64,000 bases of DNA from Armatimonadota bacterium (lineage in GTDB: Bacteria > Armatimonadota > Fimbriimonadia > Fimbriimonadales > Fimbriimonadaceae), in assembly GCA_018268395.1 (NCBI GenBank), contig JAFDWQ010000001.1:285720-349719 (forward strand). The letters are read 5' to 3'. Within the stretch, counting starts at the first letter, position 1. Each line of letters starts with the position of its first letter. A program made the position numbers and the translations under genes. The notes beneath the pieces are model-generated. The model was not told where the DNA came from. It was given only the letters and a program-made list of their open reading frames with translations, and ran no database searches. Positions 9,164 to 16,990 of the stretch are shown piece by piece.

Positions 9164-9787
9164 TTAGTGCTCCCAATCCTCGTCCGAGCTGGCCAGGACA
9201 AGGAGCAGCGGCGAGTCAGTGCTGAGCCGCTTCACCAACCATCGACACCGGACCTCCCCGCTCGGCACGATCATCGACGCACGGAACCGAAGCCCCTCGC
9301 TCGAACTGACCGCTAAACGGAGCGCAGAGGCGAACGCGTCCGCATCTCCCTTTTCGATGCGGTCGACAAGGCTCGACCCTAGGTCGACCACCGCTTGGAA
9401 GGTCCGCACGGACGTCGCGTTGCGGGCCACGACGGTGCCGTCCGGCAGGGCCACCAGGGCACCGACGGGCAAGGCGTCGAACACGTCCTGGGCCAACGCC
9501 TCTCCCGCGCCGCTCTCGTACTCCGTGGCCTTCTCAGCGACGAGCATTGCGGTCGACAGCACCGACCCGGCACACCCGCGCGTCGCACAGGCGGCCGCGA
9601 CCTGGGCCCGGTTGATCAGGCCCGTCTTCCTGCGCACCCGGCTCCAGTGCGTCCCCAAAGTGCCTTGCGAGATTTGGAGGCGCCTGCAGATCGAGGAGTC
9701 TTTGAGCCCTAAGGTCGCGAGCCGGACGACCGCTGATTCGCGGACCGAAAGCGTCGAGAGGCAGTCGTTCAAAAGGATGCTATTCAT
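9164..9787 (-). CDS. LuxR-type HTH protein with C-terminal sensor-like domain
   Basis: The 207-aa protein has its LuxR/GerE-type helix-turn-helix at the N-terminus (residues about 12-65, beginning LSVRESAVVRLATLGLKDSS). The remaining region (about 90-205) resembles a small PAS-like fold with the phrase ALPDGTVVARNATS. LuxR-type regulators usually have the HTH at the C-terminus, so the order is reversed. The ATG at 9787 follows GGGAGAAAC, a good ribosome-binding site. The regulated genes are unknown. Confidence 0.7.
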   Translation of the reverse strand: MNSILLNDCLSTLSVRESAVVRLATLGLKDSSICRRLQISQGTLGTHWSRVRRKTGLINRAQVAAACATRGCAGSVLSTAMLVAEKATEYESGAGEALAQDVFDALPVGALVALPDGTVVARNATSVRTFQAVVDLGSSLVDRIEKGDADAFASALRLAVSSSEGLRFRASMIVPSGEVRCRWLVKRLSTDSPLLLVLASSDEDWEH

Positions 9788-9927
9788 GTTTCTCCCTTTT
9801 TTGCCGAACGATCGTCCGGCATGTCGGCATTGTTCCCGACATCGTGCGGGAATGTCTACCCTTATTTCCCGTTTCCTGACGGATTTGCGGGCGGACGCTG
9901 CGACCCGTCGACCGGCCGGACTCCAGG

Positions 9928-10506
9928 TCAGTCGCGGGACTTGGCGCCGGGAAGGGCGACCCAAGTCTCTTCGGCCTCGACCAGACCCTTCGTCACGAAG
10001 TTGATCCCGGGGAAGCAGCACGGTCTACGCATGCCCTTGGAAAGCTTGTCGATGCCGACCTCGATACGTCGCTCCCGGGTCTCGCCCAGCTTGGCCGAGG
10101 CGACCCATCGCACCCATTCCCTTCGGGCCATAGGGGTCACCTTCTCGTACAGGGCCAGCGCCTCAGGGGCCGCCTCTAGGGCTTCGACCCAGTCCGCCGG
10201 CACGCGGACCTCCGGCTCGTCACCGACCCGGGTGACCTCGACGTTCACGTTCGATCCTGGTCGGGCCTTGACCGCCTTCAACAGGGCTTCGCTCAGGGCC
10301 AGGCCGAGACGTCCTCCGTCCATCCTGGCGACGGGTGCACGGAACGGGAACGCGTCCATCGTCCCCTCGATCTGCAGGCCGTCCTCAGTGTCGAGTGCGG
10401 CCTGGAGACCCTCGGGCAATTCGAAGCAGGCTCCTTCTCGGCATTGAAGGACTTCGGCGGAGAACCTTGTCGTCGGTCGTCCTGCATCGGGTTTCTCGCG
10501 GGCCAT
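9928..10506 (-). CDS. DUF1905/YdeI-like (OmpD-associated) protein
   Basis: The 192-aa protein combines an N-terminal beta-barrel-like DUF1905 region (residues about 12-95) with a C-terminal YdeI/OmpD-associated region. The recognisable parts are VPADWVEALEAAPEALALYEKVTP and REWVRWVASAK followed by TRERRI. YdeI-family proteins are linked to peptide and stress resistance, but the molecular role is not established. The ATG at 10506 is preceded 7 nt upstream by TAAACT, another -10-like box with no Shine-Dalgarno sequence. Confidence 0.75.
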   Translation of the reverse strand: MAREKPDAGRPTTRFSAEVLQCREGACFELPEGLQAALDTEDGLQIEGTMDAFPFRAPVARMDGGRLGLALSEALLKAVKARPGSNVNVEVTRVGDEPEVRVPADWVEALEAAPEALALYEKVTPMARREWVRWVASAKLGETRERRIEVGIDKLSKGMRRPCCFPGINFVTKGLVEAEETWVALPGAKSRD

Positions 10507-10594
10507 CCTGTACAGTTTACTGTCGGATGCCGAAGAGCCGGGCCGGGCCGGATCATGTACCGTGGCCAAGAGCACGGTACGGGCGACTGCGGGC

Positions 10595-12328
10595 CTACTT
10601 TCCGCCCAGGCCGCTCAATTGGACACCGTCGACGAAGTACTTCTGGCCGAAGACGAACACGAGGAGCACGGGCACGGTCGCCATCGTCGCGAACGCCGTC
10701 AGGAGACCGAAGTCGCCGCTCTTGTCCGCGCTGAACAACTGGAGCGCATAGGAGACGGGCATTTTGTCCGACGAAGAGACGTAGATGAGGGGCGACATGA
10801 AGTCGTTCCAAACGCCCATGAACGTCCAGACCCCGATGACGGCCAGCGCAGGTTTCACCTGAGGCAACATCACCCTCCAGTACGTCCGCAGAGGGCCGCA
10901 ACCGTCCATCTTCGCCGCGTCCTCCAACTCTGACGGCAACGTCCGGAAGAACTGTCTCAGCAGGAAGACGTAGAACGTCGAGGCCGTGAAGCTGGGCAAC
11001 CATACGGGGACGAGCGTGTCCACGGCCCCAAGGGAGCGCCAGATCAAAAACCGAGGCAACATCGTGACGGCCGAAGGCAGCATCATGGTCGCGATCATCA
11101 CCGCGAACAAGGCTTTGCGGCCCGGAAAGCGGATCCGGGACATGCCGTAGCCCACCAGGGAGCAACTCAAGAGGGTACCGACGACGCTCGCCAAAACGAG
11201 CCATAGCGAGTTCTTGACGTAGGCGAGGCCCGAATCCGTGTCCGGAGGCAGCCATTCGAGGGCCTCCGTGTAGTTCTGCCACCGGACTCCTGGCCGTCGG
11301 ACGGGCTCGGTCACTTGGGCCGTCGTTTCGAAGACCGTTCCTTTCAGGTCGGCCGGTACAAGGACCTCGACCGTCCGGCCGCCTCCAGCTTCTTCTCGGC
11401 GAACGAACGCTTCGACCTTGCGGCCTTGAAACTCGGCCGTGACGACGGTTCCCGTCCTGGATTCAGGGCGCGTCGCCGACTCCAGTGCCTCGATCCTCCA
11501 ACCACGGAACGGATAGGGCCGTTCGATGTCCAAGAGCAGCCGTCCGCCGTTGCGGCCGACGACGGCGGCCGTGACCTCCTTCCCGCGCCAAAGGGTTTTG
11601 ACGAGCGGGCGATCGGGGTCGATGAAGGGATGCTGGAGTGTGACTTGAGGCACCCACACCAAGTTCGCCCCCGCGTTGTCCTGCTGATCCTTGAAACTGG
11701 TCAGCAGGAGCCAGACGAGCGGTACCGAGAAGACCACGGAGCCGCAGACGAGCGCGAAAACGACCGCAACCTGCTTGCCCAGCCCTCTGGAGCGGAAGGC
11801 CCTTGACGTCGCTTGGACGATGGCGACAGAGACGACGAAGAGCACGACGGTCGCGATCACGGCTTCCGGCCGAAGCGGGATCGCTCCCCGTAGGAGCTCC
11901 GGGCGGATCCCTAGCGCTTGAGCCCAGATCCAGCACATTGCCAGACCGACAACCCAGCCGACGACGGACTTCCAGCCGGCAGTACGTCCTGCCGTTCCGA
12001 CCGCTCCAATGGCCTGCACGATACGGACGAGAGCACCCAAAGCACAAGCCAGTCCGATCCAAAAAGGAAACGTCATCACGGGCCAGACGATCGGAAGGAC
12101 GGGAATGCCGGATGCGGGGCGGCCCGGAACCGGAGGCGCGCCGAGACCGCAGAGCCACAGCACCGCTCCAGAAGCGGCCGACACCATCGAGGCGCGCAGG
12201 TGCCGTGGATCGCGGCCGGCTCTTGGAGCGACCGCCCATGTGACCGCTTTGGCCGTCGCTGCGAGAAGCAGCACTCCACCGGCCCAAGTGGCGCACGTCG
12301 CGAGGAGGAAGAGGAGGTCGAGGGTCAC
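10595..12328 (-). CDS. Carbohydrate ABC transporter permease (MalG-like) with extended N-terminus
   Basis: At 577 aa this is roughly twice the usual CUT1 permease length. The C-terminal 280 residues contain the membrane core and the EAA loop (LEDAAKMDGCGPLRTYWRVM then LPQ). The N-terminal part has four or five extra hydrophobic helices (about residues 5-175). After the helix at about 185-210 a soluble insert (residues about 215-350) with beta-rich character precedes the permease core. The GTG start at 12328 overlaps the stop of the binding-protein/permease fusion (GTGA). It is thought to pair with that protein. No ATPase gene is linked, so a shared MsmX/UgpC-type ATPase is likely encoded elsewhere. 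Confidence 0.82.
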   Translation of the reverse strand: MTLDLLFLLATCATWAGGVLLLAATAKAVTWAVAPRAGRDPRHLRASMVSAASGAVLWLCGLGAPPVPGRPASGIPVLPIVWPVMTFPFWIGLACALGALVRIVQAIGAVGTAGRTAGWKSVVGWVVGLAMCWIWAQALGIRPELLRGAIPLRPEAVIATVVLFVVSVAIVQATSRAFRSRGLGKQVAVVFALVCGSVVFSVPLVWLLLTSFKDQQDNAGANLVWVPQVTLQHPFIDPDRPLVKTLWRGKEVTAAVVGRNGGRLLLDIERPYPFRGWRIEALESATRPESRTGTVVTAEFQGRKVEAFVRREEAGGGRTVEVLVPADLKGTVFETTAQVTEPVRRPGVRWQNYTEALEWLPPDTDSGLAYVKNSLWLVLASVVGTLLSCSLVGYGMSRIRFPGRKALFAVMIATMMLPSAVTMLPRFLIWRSLGAVDTLVPVWLPSFTASTFYVFLLRQFFRTLPSELEDAAKMDGCGPLRTYWRVMLPQVKPALAVIGVWTFMGVWNDFMSPLIYVSSSDKMPVSYALQLFSADKSGDFGLLTAFATMATVPVLLVFVFGQKYFVDGVQLSGLGGK

Positions 12329-14760
12329 TCGCCGACCTCATAGTAGACCGACCTGCGACCGATCCAGAACTGCACCGCAGTCACGGCGAGGATGACGAGG
12401 AACACGACCCACGCAAGGGCCGAGGCGTATCCCAGGCGAAAGTAACCGAAGGCACTCGTGAACAGGTGGTAGACCGGGACCAGGAGCGTATCGTTCGGGC
12501 CAGAGCCGTACCCGCCCGTCGCGACATAGACCGGGTCGAACACCTGGAGGGCGCCGATGAACCCGGTCACCGCATTGAAGAAGACGAGGGGGCTGAGCTG
12601 AGGAAGCGTCACCGTCCAGAACTGCACTGTCGGTGTCGCGCCGTCCAAAGACGCGGCTTCATAGAGTTCGCGCGGTACACCTTTGAGCCCTGCGAGCCAT
12701 ACGATCACCCCGCCTCCGGCTCCCCAGAGACCCATCAAGATCAGCGCCGGTTTCGCCCATTCTTCGGACGCCGTCCATGCCGGAGGCTGCAACCCGAACC
12801 ACGGGCCGAGCGTGACGGACCACAGCCCGTTCGCCAGACCCATCCTTGGATCGGGGGCCAAGATCCAGACCCAGAGGACGACCGTCGCGACTCCCGGGAC
12901 GATCGAAGGCAGCATGAACAACGTCCGGAACGCGGCGATCCCACGGACGGACACGTTCAACAGAAGGGCAAGGGACAGGCCGGTCACGAGCCCGAGCGGA
13001 ACGCCGATCCCGGCGAGATAGAACGCGTTCGAAAACGCCTTGACGAGAAGCCCACGGTCATGGACCGCGACGTCCTCAAAGTTCTTCCAGCCGACCCAAT
13101 GCGCTTCTTGGAGGCCGTTGTACTGGGTGAAGGCCAATACGACGGACGCCAGCATCGGCCCGGCGGTCAAAACCAGAAACCCGATGATCCACGGACTGAC
13201 GAAGAGCAGCCCCCAGAACGCTTCCTTTCGGTGCAACGGACCGAGCTTCTTCTTCTGGAACCACGCGGCGAACAACCCGGCCCCGATCACGAGACCGAAG
13301 AGCCCGACGACCGTCGGGATCCGGAGGTCGGCGACGGCAAGCCGGTCCTTTCCGAAGTGCTCGTCCAGCACCCGCTGGACGTTTTCGCGCGCCTTTTTCA
13401 GGGCCGACTCCGGCGAGGCGCTGCCGTGAAGCGCAGCGTCCGTCGCCCGGTTCTGTTCGTCCCACATGACCTTGCCGGCCATGGACACCGGGCGCACTTT
13501 GGCGTTCGGCAACAACGCGAAGTGGAGACGGACGGCGTCGGCCAAGTCCTTGTCCCTCGGAAGGTAGTCGCGCAGGGACGCCTCGTTCATCGCTTTCTGG
13601 GCTGTCAACCGGGGAAAGGTCATTTGCCCGCGCGAACGGTTCAGATCGTCTTGGCGCTCGACTTCGAGGATCCTGCCCTCAAGGCTGGTGACGAACTTGA
13701 CGAACGTCCAGGCCGCCTCGGTGTGGCGGGCACCTCGTGGGATGCAATAGGCGAAGCCCCCGGCCCAGGTCGACCAGACGTCCGCGACTCTGGCGAATCG
13801 TCCGCGCCTGTGAAAGCGGTCGTCCGGGACGGGCGGTGGCGCGGATCCGAAGTCCAACTTCGGCGCATAGCGCGCGATGCCTCCTAACGCCCAGTCGCCG
13901 TCGATCTTCATCGCGACCTGGCCCGTGAAAAACGCGTCGTTCGTTTCGCCGCGGAACGTGGAGCGGAAACGGTCGGCGTTCTCGATGCCACCGAGGACGG
14001 CGTAGCATTCCTTCATGAAGGTCAGGGCCTGGACCGTTTCGGGGGAGTCGAGCGTGCACGTCCGTCCGTCTGCGCTCAATGTCTGGGCTTCGTTCAGGCC
14101 CGCGTACATCGTCAGCCACGAGTCCCCGAAGCTCGGAATGAACCCGGCACGTTTCAATGTCCCGTCAGGGTTCTTCTCGGTCAGGACTCGGCTGTAAGCC
14201 AGCAGCTCCGTCCACGTCCTCGGAGCCCTGCCCGGGTCGAGGCCGGCCGATTTCAACGCGGCCGCCCTTTCCTGGAAGACGGACCGGTTCCAGACTAAGA
14301 TCCGGTCGTCGGCCATCCAAGGCACACCGTAGACCTTGCCTCCGAAACTCGCTTCGTCCCACGTCGCGGCGAAGTACTGCTCGCGCGTCGGGGTCGTCGG
14401 ATCGGTCCTCCGGTCGCGCTCGATCAGGTCGTCGAGTTCGCGAAAGGCGCCGCGGCTCGCCCAATCTGCCAACGTGAAGCGGTCTTGGTAGACCACGTCG
14501 GGAGGAGCGCCCCCGACGATCGCCGTCATGAGCTTCTGCGAACTCATGCCGCCCGAGCCCATCATCAGTGTCTTCACGCGGATGCCCGGGTTGCGGCGTT
14601 CGAACTCCCGGAAAACGTCGTTCTGGCCTTTGTCGTTCGGGCCGAGGTTGACGCCCCAGACGACCAGTTCGACGGTTCTGCCCTCGGTGCGAGGGGTACA
14701 GGACAGCGCGCAGGCGGCAGCCAACGCGGCGGCCAGGGCCCTCAGTGCGCGCGCCCTCAT
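12325..14760 (-). CDS. Fused sugar-binding lipoprotein and MalF-like ABC permease
   Basis: The protein joins two CUT1 parts in one chain. It begins with a signal sequence and lipobox ending ALSC, followed by an extracellular solute-binding protein type 1 (residues about 25-455). A linker leads to a first helix near residue 475, then a MalF-like permease with the EAA loop YEAASLDGATPTVQFWTV (then LPQ). The binding domain would sit outside the membrane, tethered to the permease. The ATG at 14760 is preferred because CACAAT lies 8 nt upstream; an in-frame ATG at 14778 is an alternative. It is translationally coupled to the downstream MalG-like gene. The substrate is probably an oligosaccharide, but this is unproven. 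Confidence 0.85.
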   Translation of the reverse strand: MRARALRALAAALAAACALSCTPRTEGRTVELVVWGVNLGPNDKGQNDVFREFERRNPGIRVKTLMMGSGGMSSQKLMTAIVGGAPPDVVYQDRFTLADWASRGAFRELDDLIERDRRTDPTTPTREQYFAATWDEASFGGKVYGVPWMADDRILVWNRSVFQERAAALKSAGLDPGRAPRTWTELLAYSRVLTEKNPDGTLKRAGFIPSFGDSWLTMYAGLNEAQTLSADGRTCTLDSPETVQALTFMKECYAVLGGIENADRFRSTFRGETNDAFFTGQVAMKIDGDWALGGIARYAPKLDFGSAPPPVPDDRFHRRGRFARVADVWSTWAGGFAYCIPRGARHTEAAWTFVKFVTSLEGRILEVERQDDLNRSRGQMTFPRLTAQKAMNEASLRDYLPRDKDLADAVRLHFALLPNAKVRPVSMAGKVMWDEQNRATDAALHGSASPESALKKARENVQRVLDEHFGKDRLAVADLRIPTVVGLFGLVIGAGLFAAWFQKKKLGPLHRKEAFWGLLFVSPWIIGFLVLTAGPMLASVVLAFTQYNGLQEAHWVGWKNFEDVAVHDRGLLVKAFSNAFYLAGIGVPLGLVTGLSLALLLNVSVRGIAAFRTLFMLPSIVPGVATVVLWVWILAPDPRMGLANGLWSVTLGPWFGLQPPAWTASEEWAKPALILMGLWGAGGGVIVWLAGLKGVPRELYEAASLDGATPTVQFWTVTLPQLSPLVFFNAVTGFIGALQVFDPVYVATGGYGSGPNDTLLVPVYHLFTSAFGYFRLGYASALAWVVFLVILAVTAVQFWIGRRSVYYEVGE

Positions 14761-14783
14761 GTCGACCGATTGTGGCATGAGAG

Positions 14784-14819
14784 AACGCCGAAGGCCTTGG
14801 AGTCAAAGCCCTCGGCGTT
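14784..14819 (-). terminator. Hairpin between repeat-protein gene and ABC operon
   Basis: AACGCCGAAGGC and GCCCTCGGCGTT form a 12-nt inverted repeat (one mismatch) with a 12-nt loop. It lies directly after the stop of the minus-strand repeat-protein gene and before the ABC fusion gene. Followed in the minus sense by CTCTC, it is a weak U-poor terminator or attenuator. Confidence 0.5.
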
Positions 14820-14827
14820 GTGCGCCG

Positions 14828-16390
14828 TTAAGGACCGGTCTGTCGGCCCTTGGATTCCGAAGCGGCGGCCGCTTGAGCATTGAACGCCGAGCCCTTGGAC
14901 AGCGGTTGGCCATAAAGTTCGGGGTGCTGGTACGTGCCGCGATCGTTGTCCGGCTTCATCGCGACGTCCGGTCTGACATGAGCCCTGGCATAAGGGTCGT
15001 TCCGGACGGCTTCGACGCGCCAGGACACTTCGACGTCCGGAGCGCTCGAGCGGACGACGAACGTGTTGCCTCGGATCTTTCGGACGACTTTAGCGGACAC
15101 GAATCCGTCGCGGTCGCCCTCGTCGACGACGGTCAGTTGATACCGGGCGTCCCGGTTGACGGCTTCGAAGTAGTCGGGCAGACGGACCGTCGCATAGCCT
15201 TTGGCGTCCGTCCGCACGTTGCCCGAGTAGGCGTTCAAGGCTTCCGCGCCTTCCGTGCAAAAGTGGGTCAGATACTTGTTCGTCGGATCCAAGGGATGGT
15301 CGATCCGGAACGCCTTGATACCGGTCGATGCAAAGTCGCCCAGACAATAGACGCCCCAACCGGACGTGCTGTCGGCCTGGCCGATCACGCCGAAGTTCTC
15401 GCCCGAAGTCGACGAGGCCCAACCTTGGACCGCGATCCCCTCGGGCGAAAGGGCCTTGCTCAAAACACCCCGGTTCGACCCGCTCGCCGCGTTCTGGAGC
15501 GCATAAGCGGCATAGCCCGACGGACTGTCGGTGCGGAAGTACCCGGCGGCCGGATTGCCCGAAGTCGAGGACGCGAAAGCGAAGACGCCGTACCCTGCGC
15601 TCGAACTCGTCTGGAAGTAGCCGCCGTAGTTCGCGCCGGTCGCGGCCGTCGCGTTGCCGCGCACTCCGACGTTGTCGACCGAAGTGCCGAACACGCCGAC
15701 TCCGTTCGGGCTCGTCGACGTCCCGTAGACGCCGTACGTCGCTCCGCTGGAGGCCGTCGCCATGCCTTGGACGCCCCGACCACTATTGCTGTTGGACGTG
15801 AACAGACCTCCGAACGTCGTGCCGCTCGTCGCGCTCGCAAGCCCTTGGACGCCCGTCCCGAAAGTGCTGTAACTACGGAACGAACCACCGATGGTCAGGC
15901 CCGTGGTGGACATGTTCGCGCCGTAGACACCCGTCCCTTCGTCGCCGTTCGACTGGAACGTCCCTCCGACCCCGTCACCGGCGCTGGAGAGGCTTTCGCC
16001 GCGAACGCCGTCTCCGTTGGGCATGACGGATTGTCCCGTGACTCCCGTACCGGATTGCGACGCCGTATAGCCGAAGACACCGTACGTCGTGCCAGAAGGC
16101 GACGAAGCGTAGCCCGTGATTCCGATCCCGTTCGTAGCCGAAGTGACTCCCTGCACGGCGGCCACGCCCGATGTCGACACCGTGACCCGGCCCGCCAAGA
16201 GAGTTCCGGAGATGTTGGCGTGGCCCGTCTGTTGCTGTCCAGGCGTCGTCGACTGGATCCGGACGAACGCGGGCAGACTGCCTTCGACCTGGGACCGCGC
16301 TTGGCGCGCTGAGACGGCCAAGAGGCAAACGGCAAGAGCGGCTCCGGCCAGGCCGATGCCGGCGCGAGTGCGAAAGGCTTTGAAGTCCAT
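14828..16390 (-). CDS. Exported GVYG-type repeat protein
   Basis: The 520-aa protein starts with an N-terminal signal/anchor (hydrophobic residues 9-27, then SARQARSQ). Residues about 70-370 contain roughly twelve degenerate repeats of 20-30 residues. Their core is G-V-x-G with SATSGTTYG or SSTSG; examples are TSPNGVGVFGTSVDNVG and SSAGYGVFAFA. This pattern suggests a beta-solenoid. The C-terminal 150 residues form a conserved-looking globular domain (GAEALNAYSGNVRTD, then GYATVRLPDYFEAVN). Its function is unknown; a surface or adhesive role is possible. AAGGA lies 10 nt before the ATG. Confidence 0.7.
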   Translation of the reverse strand: MDFKAFRTRAGIGLAGAALAVCLLAVSARQARSQVEGSLPAFVRIQSTTPGQQQTGHANISGTLLAGRVTVSTSGVAAVQGVTSATNGIGITGYASSPSGTTYGVFGYTASQSGTGVTGQSVMPNGDGVRGESLSSAGDGVGGTFQSNGDEGTGVYGANMSTTGLTIGGSFRSYSTFGTGVQGLASATSGTTFGGLFTSNSNSGRGVQGMATASSGATYGVYGTSTSPNGVGVFGTSVDNVGVRGNATAATGANYGGYFQTSSSAGYGVFAFASSTSGNPAAGYFRTDSPSGYAAYALQNAASGSNRGVLSKALSPEGIAVQGWASSTSGENFGVIGQADSTSGWGVYCLGDFASTGIKAFRIDHPLDPTNKYLTHFCTEGAEALNAYSGNVRTDAKGYATVRLPDYFEAVNRDARYQLTVVDEGDRDGFVSAKVVRKIRGNTFVVRSSAPDVEVSWRVEAVRNDPYARAHVRPDVAMKPDNDRGTYQHPELYGQPLSKGSAFNAQAAAASESKGRQTGP

Positions 16391-16519
16391 AAGAAAGTCC
16401 TTGACGAAGTCAGTGTACGAGGGGCTGCGCAAACGCACCGCTAAGCAGGCGACGACCGATTATTGGACAGCTTTAAGGATTCCGGCACTCCGGACGACCG
16501 TCGCCAGGTAAACAAAGGC

Positions 16520-16933
16520 ATGCCTGAACAAGACATGGATCAATTCATCACGACGGTCGGCAGCACGTTCATCTGGCACGAGCTCTACGCGCCACAGGGC
16601 CGGCCCGCGATCGACTTCTACACCGAGTGTCTGGACTTTGGGACTCAGGAAATGGACATGGGCGAAATGGGCAAGTACCACATGCTCACGAAAAACGGCC
16701 GTGGGATCGCGGGCGTCATGGCGACGTCAGAGATGCCCGACATGAAGGACGTCCCGCCGCACTGGGCGGTCTACCTTTCCGTCGACGACGTCGACGCCAG
16801 GCTTGAGAAGTGCACATCGAAAGGCGCCGAAGTCATCGTCCCGCCGTTCGACGTTCCGACCGTGGGCCGGATGTCCCTGATGAAGGATCCGTTCGGCGCT
16901 CACATCTGGCTCTTTAAGCCGGCCCCCATGTAG
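16520..16933 (+). CDS. VOC-family (glyoxalase/dioxygenase superfamily) protein
   Basis: The 137-aa protein shows paired beta-alpha-beta-beta-beta modules of the vicinal oxygen chelate fold. It contains FIWHELYAPQGRPAIDFYTE, HWAVYLSVDDVDAR and MKDPFGAHIWLFKP. Metal-ligand positions (H in WHEL, E/H equivalents) are plausible but the substrate is unknown. Many relatives are annotated only as VOC proteins. The ATG at 16520 is chosen because AAAGG precedes it; the frame is open further upstream but lacks a better start. Confidence 0.8.
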   Translation: MPEQDMDQFITTVGSTFIWHELYAPQGRPAIDFYTECLDFGTQEMDMGEMGKYHMLTKNGRGIAGVMATSEMPDMKDVPPHWAVYLSVDDVDARLEKCTSKGAEVIVPPFDVPTVGRMSLMKDPFGAHIWLFKPAPM

Positions 16934-16990
16934 CCGTCCCTCGTTACGTGCGGGATCAACCCTGTCACAGGTCGGCCAGAATGGACTGTC

